NCBI RefSeq assembly: GCF_021654775.1
Contig: NZ_AP025343.1
Location: 2,509,501 to 2,573,500 of the forward strand
Length of the DNA: 64,000 bases
Direction: 5' to 3'
Source: Paenibacillus azoreducens
GTDB lineage: Bacteria; Bacillota; Bacilli; Paenibacillales; Paenibacillaceae
This document shows positions 1-10,268 of this stretch, piece by piece. Made by a program: the position numbers and the translations under genes. Every line of letters starts with the position of its first letter. The first letter of the stretch is position 1. Below the pieces are notes generated by a model. The model had not been told where the DNA came from, made no database searches, and saw nothing but the letters and a program-made list of their open reading frames with translations.

Positions 1-2222
1 CTGCGCTGAAGGGAAAGGCCGAAAGGTACATATCGCTTGGAGACCCGGCCGAAGCGGAAGAAGAGGACGAATATTCGGGAACGCTGGTTCGAATCGAAAC
101 GAAGCAGACCGAAGAGGCCAGAACCATTATGGCTTATGTCGCGCAAAAAGGAGAGGTTCCCGCGCTGCAGCTGAGCCGCGTATTCCAAGACAGTGCTGAA
201 ACCATCAAGGCCATGCTGCGCAAAGGAGTGCTTCAGGAGAACCAGTCGATTAAAGACAAGCTGCAGAAAAAAATGCTCAAGGCGGTTGATTTGGCGGTGG
301 ATGCGAACGAAGCGGAAGCGGCGCTCGAAACGTTTCCGGCTAAGGCCCAGCGGCAGCGTGAAGTGCTGAAGTTTATTTTGGAAATGAAAGAGTTGCTTCC
401 GCTGCCGCTGAAAGAGATTCTGGCTTCCTTGCAGGTATCCGCAGCCACCGTTAAAGGGCTCGAGGACAAGGGGCTGATTGCCATTGTCGACCAGGAGGTA
501 TTTCGTGATCCTTATAGGGGCCGGCGCTTTAAGCCTTCGGCTCCGCTTGCGCTAAACGACGAGCAGCAGCATGCTTTTGAGCGGATCCGGGGGGCGCTCG
601 ATGCTTTTGCGCATGACGTCTTTTTGCTGCATGGCGTCACGGGCAGCGGCAAAACCGAAGTTTATCTGCAAACCATTCAGCGTTGCATCGAGCAAGGGCG
701 GCAGGCGATTGTCCTTGTGCCCGAAATCTCGTTAACGCCGCAAATGGTCGAACGCTTTAAAGGGCGGTTTGGCGATCAGGTCGCTGTTATGCACAGCCGT
801 CTATCCGGCGGCGAGCGTTACGACGAATGGCGGAAAATCCGCGAAGGCAAAGTGAAAGTGGCGATCGGGGCCCGCTCTGCCGTGTTTGCGCCGTTTGAGC
901 ATATCGGGCTGATCATCATGGATGAAGAACATGAAACCTCCTATAAACAGGAGGAAAGCCCGAAATATCATGCGAGGGATGTAGCGATTAGAAGGGCGCG
1001 GGAGCAGGGTGCGGCCGTTATTCTAGGTTCGGCGACGCCGTCGCTGGAGAGTTATTATGCCGCCCGTTCCCAGGCGGATGATGATTTCGCGCCCATGCTG
1101 CTCGAGATGAAACTCCGCGCGCTTGGAAACAAGCTTCCGTCCGTCCAGATCGTCGATATGCGCGAGGAGCTGAAGGAAGGCAACCGCTCCATGTTCAGCC
1201 GTCCGCTGCATCGGGCGATCGAGGTCCGACTTGAACGCGGGGAACAAATGGTGCTTCTGCTCAACCGGCGCGGATATTCGACTTTTGTGATGTGCCGCAG
1301 CTGCGGGTATGTGGCAGGTTGTCCAGAGTGCGACATCTCCCTTACCTATCATCAAAAATCGAATAATCTTCGCTGCCACTACTGCGGTTATGCCGCGCCG
1401 GCGCCTTCCGTGTGCCCGGATTGCGGCAGTGAGCATATCCGATATTTCGGGACGGGGACGCAGCGGGTTGAGGAGGAACTGGCCAAGCTGTTCCCGGGGA
1501 TCCGGGTCATCCGCATGGACGTGGACACGACGACGGAAAAAGGTTCGCATGAGAAGCTGCTGAAGCAGTTTCGCGACAAAAAAGCGGATGTCCTGCTTGG
1601 TACCCAGATGGTGGCGAAGGGACTGGACTTCCCGGATGTGACGCTTGTTGGCGTCATCACGGCCGATTCGGCCCTGAACTTGCCGGATTTCCGCGCAGGG
1701 GAAAAGACTTTTCAGCTGCTGACGCAGGTTGCCGGGCGGGCGGGAAGGCATCAGCTTCCCGGAGAAGTATTGATTCAATCCTACACCCCGGAGCATTATT
1801 CCATTGTCCATGCCAGCGGGCATGACTATCTTTCTTTTGTCCGGGACGAACTAAAACATCGGCGGAATTTGCATTACCCGCCATATTGCCGGCTGATTCT
1901 AGTCACGATGACCCATGAGCAGCTTCCGCTGCTGGTGCGTATGGCCGAGAATATGGTGACTGCGCTTAAGGGAAAAGCAGGGCAGCGGGGATGGCTGGGC
2001 AGCCTTGACCGGCTGACATCCGACGCTTTTGACGTGCTTGGACCAGTTGCGTCGCCGATACCGCGGATAAAAAATAGATACAGATTTCAATGTATGGTAA
2101 AATGGCGTGGGAATATCGATGCCGTAGGATTGGTGCGGGAAGCAGCGGAACAGCTGGAGGAGACGGCGCAGCACCAAAAACTCCAGATCGCTATCGACGT
2201 GGATCCGCAGATGCTTATGTGA
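1..2222 (+). CDS. priA: Primosomal protein N' (PriA helicase), 5' end outside window
   Basis: Replication-restart 3'-5' DNA helicase that reloads the replisome at stalled forks. The frame is open from base 3, so the true start lies upstream and only the N-terminal DNA-binding part is missing. Visible parts are Walker A (GVTGSGKTEVY, near base 640), the DEEH Walker B box (near 920), a zinc-binding cysteine cluster with CxxC pairs (about 1290-1430) and the C-terminal helicase motif VAGRAGR (near 1730). It is the first gene of the conserved priA-def-fmt-rsmB order. The in-frame ATG at 129 lies inside the gene and is not the start. Confidence 0.96.
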   Translation, partial: ALKGKAERYISLGDPAEAEEEDEYSGTLVRIETKQTEEARTIMAYVAQKGEVPALQLSRVFQDSAETIKAMLRKGVLQENQSIKDKLQKKMLKAVDLAVDANEAEAALETFPAKAQRQREVLKFILEMKELLPLPLKEILASLQVSAATVKGLEDKGLIAIVDQEVFRDPYRGRRFKPSAPLALNDEQQHAFERIRGALDAFAHDVFLLHGVTGSGKTEVYLQTIQRCIEQGRQAIVLVPEISLTPQMVERFKGRFGDQVAVMHSRLSGGERYDEWRKIREGKVKVAIGARSAVFAPFEHIGLIIMDEEHETSYKQEESPKYHARDVAIRRAREQGAAVILGSATPSLESYYAARSQADDDFAPMLLEMKLRALGNKLPSVQIVDMREELKEGNRSMFSRPLHRAIEVRLERGEQMVLLLNRRGYSTFVMCRSCGYVAGCPECDISLTYHQKSNNLRCHYCGYAAPAPSVCPDCGSEHIRYFGTGTQRVEEELAKLFPGIRVIRMDVDTTTEKGSHEKLLKQFRDKKADVLLGTQMVAKGLDFPDVTLVGVITADSALNLPDFRAGEKTFQLLTQVAGRAGRHQLPGEVLIQSYTPEHYSIVHASGHDYLSFVRDELKHRRNLHYPPYCRLILVTMTHEQLPLLVRMAENMVTALKGKAGQRGWLGSLDRLTSDAFDVLGPVASPIPRIKNRYRFQCMVKWRGNIDAVGLVREAAEQLEETAQHQKLQIAIDVDPQMLM

Positions 2223-2307
2223 TTCCCGCCAAATAGCCAAAGAAAAAGCAGTAACCAAATCGAAATACATGAGGATTAATTGAATCCACATAAAGGAAGG
2301 TGTCATC

Positions 2308-2790
2308 ATGGCAATACGCATTATCGTAAAAGAACCTGATCCAGTGCTTCATAAAACAGCAAAAGAAGTAAAAGAAATCACTCCCAACGTAAAAAAACTG
2401 CTGAGCGATATGGCCGATACGATGTACGATGCCGAAGGCGTCGGTCTGGCCGCTCCACAGGTCGGAATCCTGAAACGGCTGATCGTTGTCGATGTGGGCG
2501 ACGAACACGGTCTGATCAAATTGGTAAACCCTGAAATTGTTTCAAAAGAAGGCGAGCAGCTCGGGCCTGAAGGATGCCTGAGCATTCCGGGATTAAACGG
2601 AGACGTGCGCCGCGCCGAGAAGGTTACCGTCAAAGGGCTGGACGAAAACGGCAGCGAGGTAACCATTACGGGAACCGGGCTTTTATCCCGCTGCTTTCAG
2701 CATGAAATCGACCATTTGAACGGAGTCCTGTTTACCGATATTGCCGAAAAAGTATATGATTACGTACCTGAACGTTCCGGAAAGGAGTAA
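2308..2790 (+). CDS. def: Peptide deformylase
   Basis: Removes the formyl group from N-terminal formyl-methionine of nascent proteins; cytosolic metalloenzyme. At 160 aa it has all three family motifs: GVGLAAPQVG (residues 44-53), EGCLSIPG (88-95, metal-ligand Cys90) and HEIDH (132-136, metal-ligand His132 and His136, catalytic Glu133). The length suits the iron/zinc type-1 enzymes. The ATG has a good ribosome site (aaggaaggtg) just upstream. It sits 6 bp before fmt, so the enzyme that adds formyl groups and the one that removes them are made together. Confidence 0.97.
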   Translation: MAIRIIVKEPDPVLHKTAKEVKEITPNVKKLLSDMADTMYDAEGVGLAAPQVGILKRLIVVDVGDEHGLIKLVNPEIVSKEGEQLGPEGCLSIPGLNGDVRRAEKVTVKGLDENGSEVTITGTGLLSRCFQHEIDHLNGVLFTDIAEKVYDYVPERSGKE

Positions 2791-2796
2791 TGCTTC

Positions 2797-3729
2797 ATGA
2801 ATATCGTATTCATGGGGACGCCGGATTTTGCCGTCCCTAGTCTGCGGATGCTGCTGGACGAGGGTTATCATGTCGTTGCGGTAGTCACCCAACCGGACCG
2901 GCCTCAGGGACGCAAAAGAGTGCTGAAGCCAACGCCGGTGAAAGAGGTGGCCGCGGAATACGGGATTCCCGTGCTTCAGCCGCAGCGTTTGCGCAGTCCC
3001 GAAGCCGTAGCAGAGCTTGCGGCGTATAAACCGGATCTGATTGTGACGGCGGCATACGGTCAAATACTTCCGAAAGCTGTACTTGATATGCCTGCTAATG
3101 GCTGCGTGAATGTCCATGGTTCGCTGCTTCCAAAATACAGAGGCGGCGCACCGATTCAACGCTGCATTATTGGGGGCGAGAGCGAAACGGGCGTGACGCT
3201 GATGTATATGGCGGAAGGCCTTGATACCGGTGACATGATTTCCCGCGTGAAAGTCGCGATTGCCGATGAGGACACTTCAGGCACCTTGTTCGACAAGCTG
3301 AGCATTGCCGGTGCGGCACTGCTGAAAGAGCAGATGCCGCGTCTGATCGCCGGACGTGTGCAGGCCGAAGTGCAGGACGAGCAGCAGGCAACCTATGCCC
3401 CGAACTTGAAACGTGAAGACGAGAAGATCGACTGGAGCAGGGCAGCGCGCGATATTTACAATCAAATCCGCGGACTTGTCCCATTTTCGGGCGCTTTTTG
3501 TTTTTGGAACGGAGAGGTGTTTAAAGTTTGGGCTTCCCGCAAATCGGATGCAGCTTCCAAAGAAGCGGCTCCCGGCACGGTGCTTCAGCTTACCGAACAA
3601 GGGATAGAAGTCAAAACGGGCGATGCTTCACTCTGGCTGACCCGGATTCAGCCAAGCGGCAAAAAGCAGATGGAAGCGGGCGAATTCGTTCGCGGCAACA
3701 CGATGGCTCCGGGGACGGTGTTAGAGTGA
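2797..3729 (+). CDS. fmt: Methionyl-tRNA formyltransferase
   Basis: Transfers a formyl group from 10-formyl-THF to initiator Met-tRNA. The 310 aa length is normal. The N-terminal formyltransferase fold carries the catalytic triad as N105 and H107 (in NVHGSLLPKYRGGAPIQ) and D143 (in GLDTGD); the C-terminal tRNA-binding domain follows from about residue 205. Its stop overlaps the GTG start of rsmB (GTGA at 3726-3729), which suggests translational coupling. Confidence 0.97.
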   Translation: MNIVFMGTPDFAVPSLRMLLDEGYHVVAVVTQPDRPQGRKRVLKPTPVKEVAAEYGIPVLQPQRLRSPEAVAELAAYKPDLIVTAAYGQILPKAVLDMPANGCVNVHGSLLPKYRGGAPIQRCIIGGESETGVTLMYMAEGLDTGDMISRVKVAIADEDTSGTLFDKLSIAGAALLKEQMPRLIAGRVQAEVQDEQQATYAPNLKREDEKIDWSRAARDIYNQIRGLVPFSGAFCFWNGEVFKVWASRKSDAASKEAAPGTVLQLTEQGIEVKTGDASLWLTRIQPSGKKQMEAGEFVRGNTMAPGTVLE

Positions 3730-5099
3730 GCAGGGACAAAGGCCGGGGCAAGGGGCTAGTATCGGCACGGGAACTAGCCTTGGACGTATTGACCCGTGTT
3801 GATGAAAACAAGGCTTACAGCAACCTGCAGCTGAATTCGGCGCTTCAGCGCGCTTCCCTGTCGAGCCAGGATGCGGGTCTGGCGACGGAGCTGGTGTATG
3901 GAACGGTTTCGCGCCTGAACACGCTGGACTATTTTTTGGAGCGCTTTGTAACCAAGGGAATTCATAAGCTGCAGCCATGGGTCAGAAATTTGCTGCGGCT
4001 CAGTTTGTATCAAATCATGTATCTGGAACGGATTCCCCCGCATGCCGTGGTCAATGAGGCGGTAAATTTGGCCAAACGCCGGGGACATCAAGGAATATCC
4101 GGGATGGTCAACGGCGTGCTCCGCAATGTGCTGCGCAGCCGCGAGAAGCTGGTTCTGCCCGGCAATCTTTCGCCGGTCGAGCGGATTGCGCTTGAGCATT
4201 CCCATCCGCAGTGGCTTGTTGAGCGCTGGATCTTGCAGTACGGCGAAAGCGCGGCCGAAGCGATTTGCCGGGCGAACAACGAGCCGCCTGCCGTCAGTGT
4301 CCGGGTCAATACGACGATGATCAGCAGAGACGAGATGCTGGCGCAAATGAAGGAAGCCGGACTGAACGCAGTTGCTTCGGCGCTTTCTCCGGAAGGAATT
4401 CTGGTGTTAAGCGGCGGCAATATGGCCTTGTCGGATTGGTACCGGGATGGGCAAATATCGGTACAGGACGAGAGCTCCATGCTGGTGGGGCGTGCAGTCG
4501 GACCTGCTTCGGGCATGAGGGTGCTGGATTGCTGCGCCGCACCAGGGGGCAAGACGGCCCATATGGCGGAGCTGATGGAAGACCGGGGCGAAATCATCGC
4601 CAATGATCTGCATGAGCATAAGCGGAAGCTGATCAGCGCGCAGGCGGAAAGATTGGGGCTGGATAGCATCCACACCATCACGGGGGATGCGCTGGATCTG
4701 GTTCAAAAATATGCCCCGGGGTCGTTTGACCGGATTTTGCTTGATGCTCCCTGCTCGGGTCTTGGCGTTATCCGGCGCAAGCCTGATTTGAAATGGACCA
4801 AAACCCCAGGGGATATCGGCGAAATCGCCGGCCTCCAGCGCAAGCTGCTGGATTCCGTCTCTTCGCTGCTCCGCGTCGGAGGCATTTTGGTGTACAGCAC
4901 ATGCACGATCGATCCCGAAGAAAACGAAGGGACGGTACGGCATTTTTTAGAGACGCATCCGGGGTTTGGCCTTCCGGAAAAGTCAAGCGCGGAGTGGGAT
5001 AAACTGGATTCCGCCGCTGGAGGGGTTGGCGTTCAGATTCTGCCGCAGGATTACAACAGCGACGGTTTTTATATCTCCAGACTTCAGAGATTCTCTTAA
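3726..5099 (+). CDS. rsmB: 16S rRNA (cytosine-967-C5) methyltransferase RsmB
   Basis: SAM-dependent methylation of C967 of 16S rRNA. I chose the GTG at 3726, which overlaps the fmt stop and gives 457 aa, the usual size; a longer open frame to 3528 would run back inside fmt. An N-terminal NusB-like RNA-binding region (about 1-140) is followed by a Rossmann methyltransferase domain with the SAM motif (LDCCAAPGGKTAHMAEL) and the two cysteine motifs DAPCSGLG and YSTCT used for catalysis and product release. A terminator follows at 5137. Confidence 0.95.
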   Translation: MSRDKGRGKGLVSARELALDVLTRVDENKAYSNLQLNSALQRASLSSQDAGLATELVYGTVSRLNTLDYFLERFVTKGIHKLQPWVRNLLRLSLYQIMYLERIPPHAVVNEAVNLAKRRGHQGISGMVNGVLRNVLRSREKLVLPGNLSPVERIALEHSHPQWLVERWILQYGESAAEAICRANNEPPAVSVRVNTTMISRDEMLAQMKEAGLNAVASALSPEGILVLSGGNMALSDWYRDGQISVQDESSMLVGRAVGPASGMRVLDCCAAPGGKTAHMAELMEDRGEIIANDLHEHKRKLISAQAERLGLDSIHTITGDALDLVQKYAPGSFDRILLDAPCSGLGVIRRKPDLKWTKTPGDIGEIAGLQRKLLDSVSSLLRVGGILVYSTCTIDPEENEGTVRHFLETHPGFGLPEKSSAEWDKLDSAAGGVGVQILPQDYNSDGFYISRLQRFS

Positions 5100-5136
5100 A
5101 GAGCGCAAATACGTCTTGATTGAAGCAGCTTATGAT

Positions 5137-5172
5137 CCCGCTGGGCTTTTAGCTTTGGCGGGTTTTCTCTTT
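5137..5172 (+). terminator. Intrinsic terminator after rsmB
   Basis: CCCGC/GCGGG stem (5137-5141 with 5158-5162), with an inner GCT/AGC pairing, followed by a T-rich run. It separates the priA-rsmB block from rlmN. Confidence 0.75.
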
Positions 5173-5251
5173 TACCGCTACTTTTATTTGTGTTAAAATA
5201 GGAAGAATGAGAAACAATATGCATATGAATGATAAAGACAGGTGTGGTGAA

Positions 5252-6292
5252 ATGAAGCCTTTTATATATGATTTGAATCTGGATGACCTCCAGGCATGGG
5301 CGAAAGAAAACGGGGAACCGGCTTTTAGGGCCAGCCAGATTTTTGACTGGCTTTATGTCAAGAGAGTCGATAACTTTCAAGAGATGACCAACTTGTCCAA
5401 AGAGCTGCGGCAAAAACTTGAGGACGGGTTCGAGTTCGTTACTCTGAAAGAAATAACCAAACTCGAGTCCAAGGACGGCACGGTGAAATTCCTGTTTGGC
5501 CTCCACGACGATCATGCGATCGAGACGGTTATCATGAAGCATAATTACGGGAACAGCATATGCGTAACCACCCAGGTGGGCTGCCGCATCGGATGCACGT
5601 TTTGCGCATCGACGCTCGGCGGGCTTAAACGCAACCTGACGGCCGGCGAAATCGTCGCCCAAGTCGTACAGGCCCAAAAAATACTGGATCAAAAGGGCGA
5701 GCGCGTCAGCAGCATCGTTATCATGGGATCCGGGGAGCCTTTCGAGAACTATGAGGCGACGATGAAATTCCTCCGGATCATGATTCATGAGAAGGGGCTG
5801 AATATCGGCCAGCGGCATATTACGGTATCAACAAGCGGCATCGTTCCGAATATTTATAAATTCACGAACGAGGATACCCAGATCAATCTGGCCATTTCTA
5901 TCCATGCTCCGAATGATACGCTCCGTTCCAAACTGATGCCCGTTAACCGTCGGTATCCGTTTGAGGACGTGATGGAGGCGCTCCGTTTCTATCTGGCCAA
6001 GACCGGCCGGCGGATCACCTTTGAATACGCCTTGATCGGCGGGGTGAACGACCAGCCGGAACATGCGCTTGAGCTGGCGAATGTGCTGAAGGATATGCTC
6101 TGCCATGTCAATCTGATCCCGGTAAACCATGTGCCGGAACGCAAGTATGTTCGCACATCTCGAAACGATATTTTCAAGTTTCAGAAGGTACTCGCAGAAA
6201 ACGGCGTGAATGTAACCATCCGCCGGGAGCAAGGCCATGATATCGCGGCTGCATGCGGCCAGCTGCGTGCCAAGCATATGGAGTTGAGGTGA
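5252..6292 (+). CDS. rlmN: Dual-specificity 23S rRNA/tRNA (adenine-C2) methyltransferase RlmN
   Basis: Radical-SAM enzyme that methylates A2503 of 23S rRNA and A37 of some tRNAs. The radical-SAM cluster motif is [11 protein letters not shown] (C-x3-C-x2-C), followed by GSGEPFENY and the SIHAPND segment typical of the family. Several in-frame ATGs exist (5207, 5219, 5225, 5252). I chose 5252 because an AGGTGTGGTGA ribosome site precedes it and the conserved N-terminus (MKPFIYDLN) begins there, giving 346 aa. prpC follows after 7 bp. Confidence 0.95.
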   Translation: MKPFIYDLNLDDLQAWAKENGEPAFRASQIFDWLYVKRVDNFQEMTNLSKELRQKLEDGFEFVTLKEITKLESKDGTVKFLFGLHDDHAIETVIMKHNYGNSICVTTQVGCRIGCTFCASTLGGLKRNLTAGEIVAQVVQAQKILDQKGERVSSIVIMGSGEPFENYEATMKFLRIMIHEKGLNIGQRHITVSTSGIVPNIYKFTNEDTQINLAISIHAPNDTLRSKLMPVNRRYPFEDVMEALRFYLAKTGRRITFEYALIGGVNDQPEHALELANVLKDMLCHVNLIPVNHVPERKYVRTSRNDIFKFQKVLAENGVNVTIRREQGHDIAAACGQLRAKHMELR

Positions 6293-6299
6293 TTGAAGC

Positions 6300-7076
6300 T
6301 TGATTAAAACAGTTCACGCCAGTAATATTGGCCGCGTTCGCTCGGTCAATGAGGATTCGGTCTGGATCGGCCAGCAGCCTGAGGGATATACCATTGGCAT
6401 CGTTGCCGACGGCATGGGCGGGCATCAGGCCGGAGACACCGCTAGCAGGCTAGCCGTGGATACGATTGCGGAAGATCTGTCCGCGCTGGAAGCAGGCATG
6501 TCCGTCGAAGGCATGGGCGCTGCTGTTAGCGATGCGATTCTGCATGCCAACGATGTCATTTATAGCGAAGCATCCAAAAATGAAAAATACCACAACATGG
6601 GGACAACGGTAGAAGTGCTGCTGCTGCAGAAGGCGTCCGGGGTCATCGGACATATAGGAGATAGCAGAGCATATAAAATTGTGAATGGCGAGGCCATTCA
6701 GCTTACGGAAGACCATACGCTTGTCAATGAACTCTATAAAAGCGGCCAGATTAGCCTTGAGGAAATGAAGTCCCATCCGCGGCGCAACGTGATTATGCGC
6801 GCTTTGGGCACCGACCCCGAGGTTTCTGTCGATCTGTATCCTGTCACGTTATCTGAGGGGGAAGTTCTCCTTTTGTGCAGTGATGGACTCAGCAGTCTGG
6901 TAAGCGGCGAGCTGATCGCCCGAATTTCCGGAATGCAGGATGTCCCGCTGGATGAACGGGCGGACCGCCTTCTCGAGCTGGCGCTTCTTGCCGGAGGCGA
7001 TGATAACATTACCGTCGCCCTGTTTGAACTTCAAGATGAAGTCTCCGGGCAAAGTATAAAGGAGTGGGATTCATGA
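6300..7076 (+). CDS. prpC: PP2C-type Ser/Thr protein phosphatase (PrpC/Stp)
   Basis: Metal-dependent phosphatase that reverses PrkC phosphorylation. At 258 aa with a TTG start (6300), it has the family metal-binding motifs DGMGGH, GDSRAY, CSDGLSSLV and GGDDNITV in the expected order. Its stop overlaps the prkC start in an ATGA junction (7073-7076), the standard coupled phosphatase-kinase arrangement of Firmicutes. Confidence 0.96.
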   Translation: MIKTVHASNIGRVRSVNEDSVWIGQQPEGYTIGIVADGMGGHQAGDTASRLAVDTIAEDLSALEAGMSVEGMGAAVSDAILHANDVIYSEASKNEKYHNMGTTVEVLLLQKASGVIGHIGDSRAYKIVNGEAIQLTEDHTLVNELYKSGQISLEEMKSHPRRNVIMRALGTDPEVSVDLYPVTLSEGEVLLLCSDGLSSLVSGELIARISGMQDVPLDERADRLLELALLAGGDDNITVALFELQDEVSGQSIKEWDS

Positions 7077-9223
7077 TCGGACACGAATTGGGCGGCCGTT
7101 ACGAAATTATTGAGCGCATCGGCGGCGGCGGGATGGCCCTCGTCTACAAAGCTCATGATCTGCTTTTGGGCCGCAATGTCGCCGTCAAGGTGCTGCGCCA
7201 GCAGTTTGTGCACGATGAGGAATTTATTCGCCGCTTTCGCCGCGAGGCGCAGTCGGCCGCATCGCTCTCGCATCCCAACGTCGTCAGCATCTATGATGTA
7301 GGCCAGGAGGGCGAGATCCATTATATTGTAATGGAGTACGTTGAAGGCCATAACCTGAACGAAATTATTAAAGAGCGGGCCCCTCTGCAAGTAGATGAGG
7401 CTATTCGGATTGCGTCCCAGATTTGCGATGCGCTGGATCACGCCCACCACAACCAGATTATCCACCGGGACATTAAACCGCATAATATATTGATCGGCCG
7501 CAACGGCAGAGTCAAAGTAACGGATTTCGGGATCGCCCGTGCCGTCACTTCGACGACGATCACGCAGACCGGCTCCGTAGTCGGATCGGTGCATTATTTT
7601 TCCCCGGAACACGCCAAAGGTGTGGTAACAGGGGAAAAATCGGATTTATATTCTTTAGGAATCGTACTCTATCAAATGCTGACGGCGCGTCTTCCGTTTC
7701 TGGGAGAAAGCCCGATCAGCGTGGCTTTGAAGCATTTGCAAGAGGAATTCGAGGAGCCGCGCGAAGTCAATCCTCTCATTCCTCAGAGCGTAGAGAATAT
7801 TATTCTCAAATCGATGCGCAAAAATCCGCAGGAGCGTTACCAGAGCGCAAAGGAAATGCTGCATGATCTGGATACCTGCCTCTTGCCGGAGCGGAGAAAC
7901 GAGAAAAAAATAGATTTCACGGATCTTGACGACGAGGACCGCACCCGCGTCATTCCGGCCATCAAACCCCAGCATATCGGCCCGAGCCCGGTCAGATCAA
8001 GACCCCTTCCGGCGGATGACAGAGAGGAGCGCGAAGAACCTGCGCCTTCATCCGGAAAGCAGAAGAACGGCTGGGGAAGGCCGGCGCTTTGGATCAGCTT
8101 GACGCTGGTGGTATTGATCGCCTTGGCCGGCGTTGTCTTTTATGTCAACCATACGCTGACCGTTCCGGACGTAAAGGTTCCGAACGTGCTTAACAAGCAG
8201 GTAGATGAAGCGCGCAAAGAGCTTGAGGCTCTGGGATTTGAAGTGCCGGAACCGGAAAAAGTGTATAATCCTGATGTAACTGCCGGTGTGGTTTTTAAGC
8301 AGAGCAGGGAGGCGGGAACCGAGGTCAAGGAAGGTACGTCGATCCAGCTTACGGTCGGCGACGTCAAGCCTGAGGTGGAAATCAAAGATGTCAAAACCTT
8401 AAGTTTTGAAGCTGCCGTAAAGACTTTGGTTGCCCAGGGCTTTAAAGAAGATAACATCAAAAGAAATGATCAATTCAGCGATGCAACTGTCAATACCGTC
8501 ATTCAGCAGGACCCGGGAGCAAATGCCAAGGTCGATACTGATTCGCAGGTGATCACGCTGACGGTTTCTAAAGGACAGAATGAGGTCAAAATGCCGAATT
8601 TGATCGGGGAAACGCAGGAAAAGGCGATTAAAAAACTGGCCAAAGCCGGGTTTAAGTCAAGTCCGAAAATCCAGGAGCAGGAGAGTTATACGGTCGAGAA
8701 AGGGCGCGTTATCTCTCAATGGCCTTTTGATCCAGATACTCCGGCTTCCCCTGAGGCAGAGATTCAGATTACGGTAAGTTCGGGCTATCCGTCCGATGCT
8801 TTGAAATACACCTTAAATGTGCCTGTCGCTCCTGTCGAGCCAGGGAAAAAAACCAAGGTCCGGATTGAATATTCCGACGCCACGACCAGCGGCGAGAAAA
8901 AGGCTTTAGGGACAAAAACAATCCAGTCGACGCAAGTGTTCCCGGTCAATCTGGTCGTTGCCCCGAATAAGGAAGCTTACGTAAAGGTTTATCGCGACGG
9001 CCAGCTTTTCGATACCTACCCCGTCAGCTATGAAGATGTGCGGAACGGAAGCGTGCCTGAGATCGTTCTTCCCGACAACAGCGGAAGCGATCAGGGATCG
9101 CCAGGCGACAACGTGGATGGAAATCTGGACCGCAACACCAACGATCATTATGAGAACCCGCCGGAAAATCCGTCTGGGAATCAGCAGGAGAATCCAAATG
9201 AGAACCAGGATGGTCATCCCTGA
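7073..9223 (+). CDS. prkC: Membrane Ser/Thr kinase PrkC with PASTA domains
   Basis: Hanks-type kinase that senses muropeptides or lipid II outside and phosphorylates cell-wall, translation and germination targets inside. The kinase domain (about 1-265) shows the glycine loop GGGGMA, HRDIKPHN, DFGIA and SPEHAKG. A single membrane helix lies near residues 340-362, then three PASTA repeats (about 365-570) and a C-terminal extracellular domain ending in an Asn/Pro-rich tail. I chose ATG 7073, 8 bp after AAAGGAG, over an in-frame GTG at 7064; this gives 716 aa. Confidence 0.96.
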   Translation: MIGHELGGRYEIIERIGGGGMALVYKAHDLLLGRNVAVKVLRQQFVHDEEFIRRFRREAQSAASLSHPNVVSIYDVGQEGEIHYIVMEYVEGHNLNEIIKERAPLQVDEAIRIASQICDALDHAHHNQIIHRDIKPHNILIGRNGRVKVTDFGIARAVTSTTITQTGSVVGSVHYFSPEHAKGVVTGEKSDLYSLGIVLYQMLTARLPFLGESPISVALKHLQEEFEEPREVNPLIPQSVENIILKSMRKNPQERYQSAKEMLHDLDTCLLPERRNEKKIDFTDLDDEDRTRVIPAIKPQHIGPSPVRSRPLPADDREEREEPAPSSGKQKNGWGRPALWISLTLVVLIALAGVVFYVNHTLTVPDVKVPNVLNKQVDEARKELEALGFEVPEPEKVYNPDVTAGVVFKQSREAGTEVKEGTSIQLTVGDVKPEVEIKDVKTLSFEAAVKTLVAQGFKEDNIKRNDQFSDATVNTVIQQDPGANAKVDTDSQVITLTVSKGQNEVKMPNLIGETQEKAIKKLAKAGFKSSPKIQEQESYTVEKGRVISQWPFDPDTPASPEAEIQITVSSGYPSDALKYTLNVPVAPVEPGKKTKVRIEYSDATTSGEKKALGTKTIQSTQVFPVNLVVAPNKEAYVKVYRDGQLFDTYPVSYEDVRNGSVPEIVLPDNSGSDQGSPGDNVDGNLDRNTNDHYENPPENPSGNQQENPNENQDGHP

Positions 9224-9295
9224 CCGGGGGAACGAAAAAAATCATGGTAAGCGGGACAAAAACAAAAATGCTGCAGTTTATAAATATCACCATTG

Positions 9296-9320
9296 AGGTC
9301 CGTGTTGATTGCGCGGACCT
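9296..9320 (+). other. Hairpin between prkC and rsgA
   Basis: AGGTCCG (9296-9302) pairs with CGGACCT (9314-9320). There is no T-run, so this is not an obvious terminator; it may stabilise or process the prkC-rsgA message. Confidence 0.45.
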
Positions 9321-9345
9321 ACGGAGAAAGTGAGGCCTTTCATGT

Positions 9346-10263
9346 ATGCCTGAAGGAGTGATCGTGAAGGCGTTAAGCGGATATTATTATGTCAAACCAC
9401 TCGAAATTGAAACGGGGGGTGCTGGGGGCGAAGAGACCATCCAGTGTCGGGCGCGCGGTATTTTTAAGAAAAAAGGCGTGACTCCGCTGGTTGGAGACCA
9501 TATTCGTTTTTCGCATACGGAAAACGGTGAGGGCGTGGTGGATGAAATTCTGCCGCGCCGGTCCGAGCTGATCCGGCCTCCGGTTGCTAACGTGGATTTG
9601 GCTGTACTTGTATTTTCGGTCCGTGAACCGGATCTGAATCTGCAGCTGCTCGACAAATTTTTGGTTCATATTGAGCATTCAGGCCTGGATACGGTGATCT
9701 GCCTGACGAAGCAGGACCTTTTGCCTGCAGAATCTGGCGGCGGGAATCCGGTTGCTCTGGTCAAGGAGCTGTATGAAAATATCGGATACCAGGTTATCGT
9801 ATCGAGCTCACGCTTAGGGCTGGGAACGGAACTGCTGAAGGAACGGCTGAAAGGCCAAATCAGCGTTTTCTCCGGACAATCCGGGGTTGGCAAATCATCG
9901 CTGCTTAACAGTCTGGTACCCGGACTGAATCTTGAAACGAGCGCAATCAGCATGAAGCTGGGGCGCGGCAAGCATACGACCCGCCATGTAGAGCTGATCG
10001 AGCTTGTCCATGGCGGATTTGTAGCAGATACGCCGGGTTTTAGCCAGCTTGATTTTCTGGAGCTTGGCGTTGAGGAGCTTTCCACCTGTTTCAGGGAATT
10101 TCATTCTTACGCGGAAGAGTGCAAATTCCGGGGATGCAGTCATACGCATGAACCGGGATGCAAGGTTAGAGAAGCCGTCGAAGAGGGAAAAATCGCAGCG
10201 AGCCGCTACGAGCATTATGTGCAGTTTTTGACCGAAATGAAAGATAAAAAGCGGAGGTATTAA
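9346..10263 (+). CDS. rsgA: Ribosome small-subunit GTPase RsgA
   Basis: Circularly permuted GTPase that checks late 30S assembly. G motifs appear in permuted order: TKQDL (G4), then [11 protein letters not shown] (G1), then DTPG (G3). An N-terminal OB-fold precedes them and a C-terminal zinc knuckle ([14 protein letters not shown]) follows. Length is 305 aa. ATG 9346 begins MPEG, which as I recall matches the Bacillus protein N-terminus; an in-frame GTG at 9364 with GAAGGAG just upstream is an alternative. prkC, rsgA and rpe form the usual linked set. Confidence 0.95.
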   Translation: MPEGVIVKALSGYYYVKPLEIETGGAGGEETIQCRARGIFKKKGVTPLVGDHIRFSHTENGEGVVDEILPRRSELIRPPVANVDLAVLVFSVREPDLNLQLLDKFLVHIEHSGLDTVICLTKQDLLPAESGGGNPVALVKELYENIGYQVIVSSSRLGLGTELLKERLKGQISVFSGQSGVGKSSLLNSLVPGLNLETSAISMKLGRGKHTTRHVELIELVHGGFVADTPGFSQLDFLELGVEELSTCFREFHSYAEECKFRGCSHTHEPGCKVREAVEEGKIAASRYEHYVQFLTEMKDKKRRY

Positions 10264-10268
10264 CGGAA

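Noticed and set aside
1023..1823. 266-codon minus-strand ORF
   Set aside because: Antisense shadow of priA.
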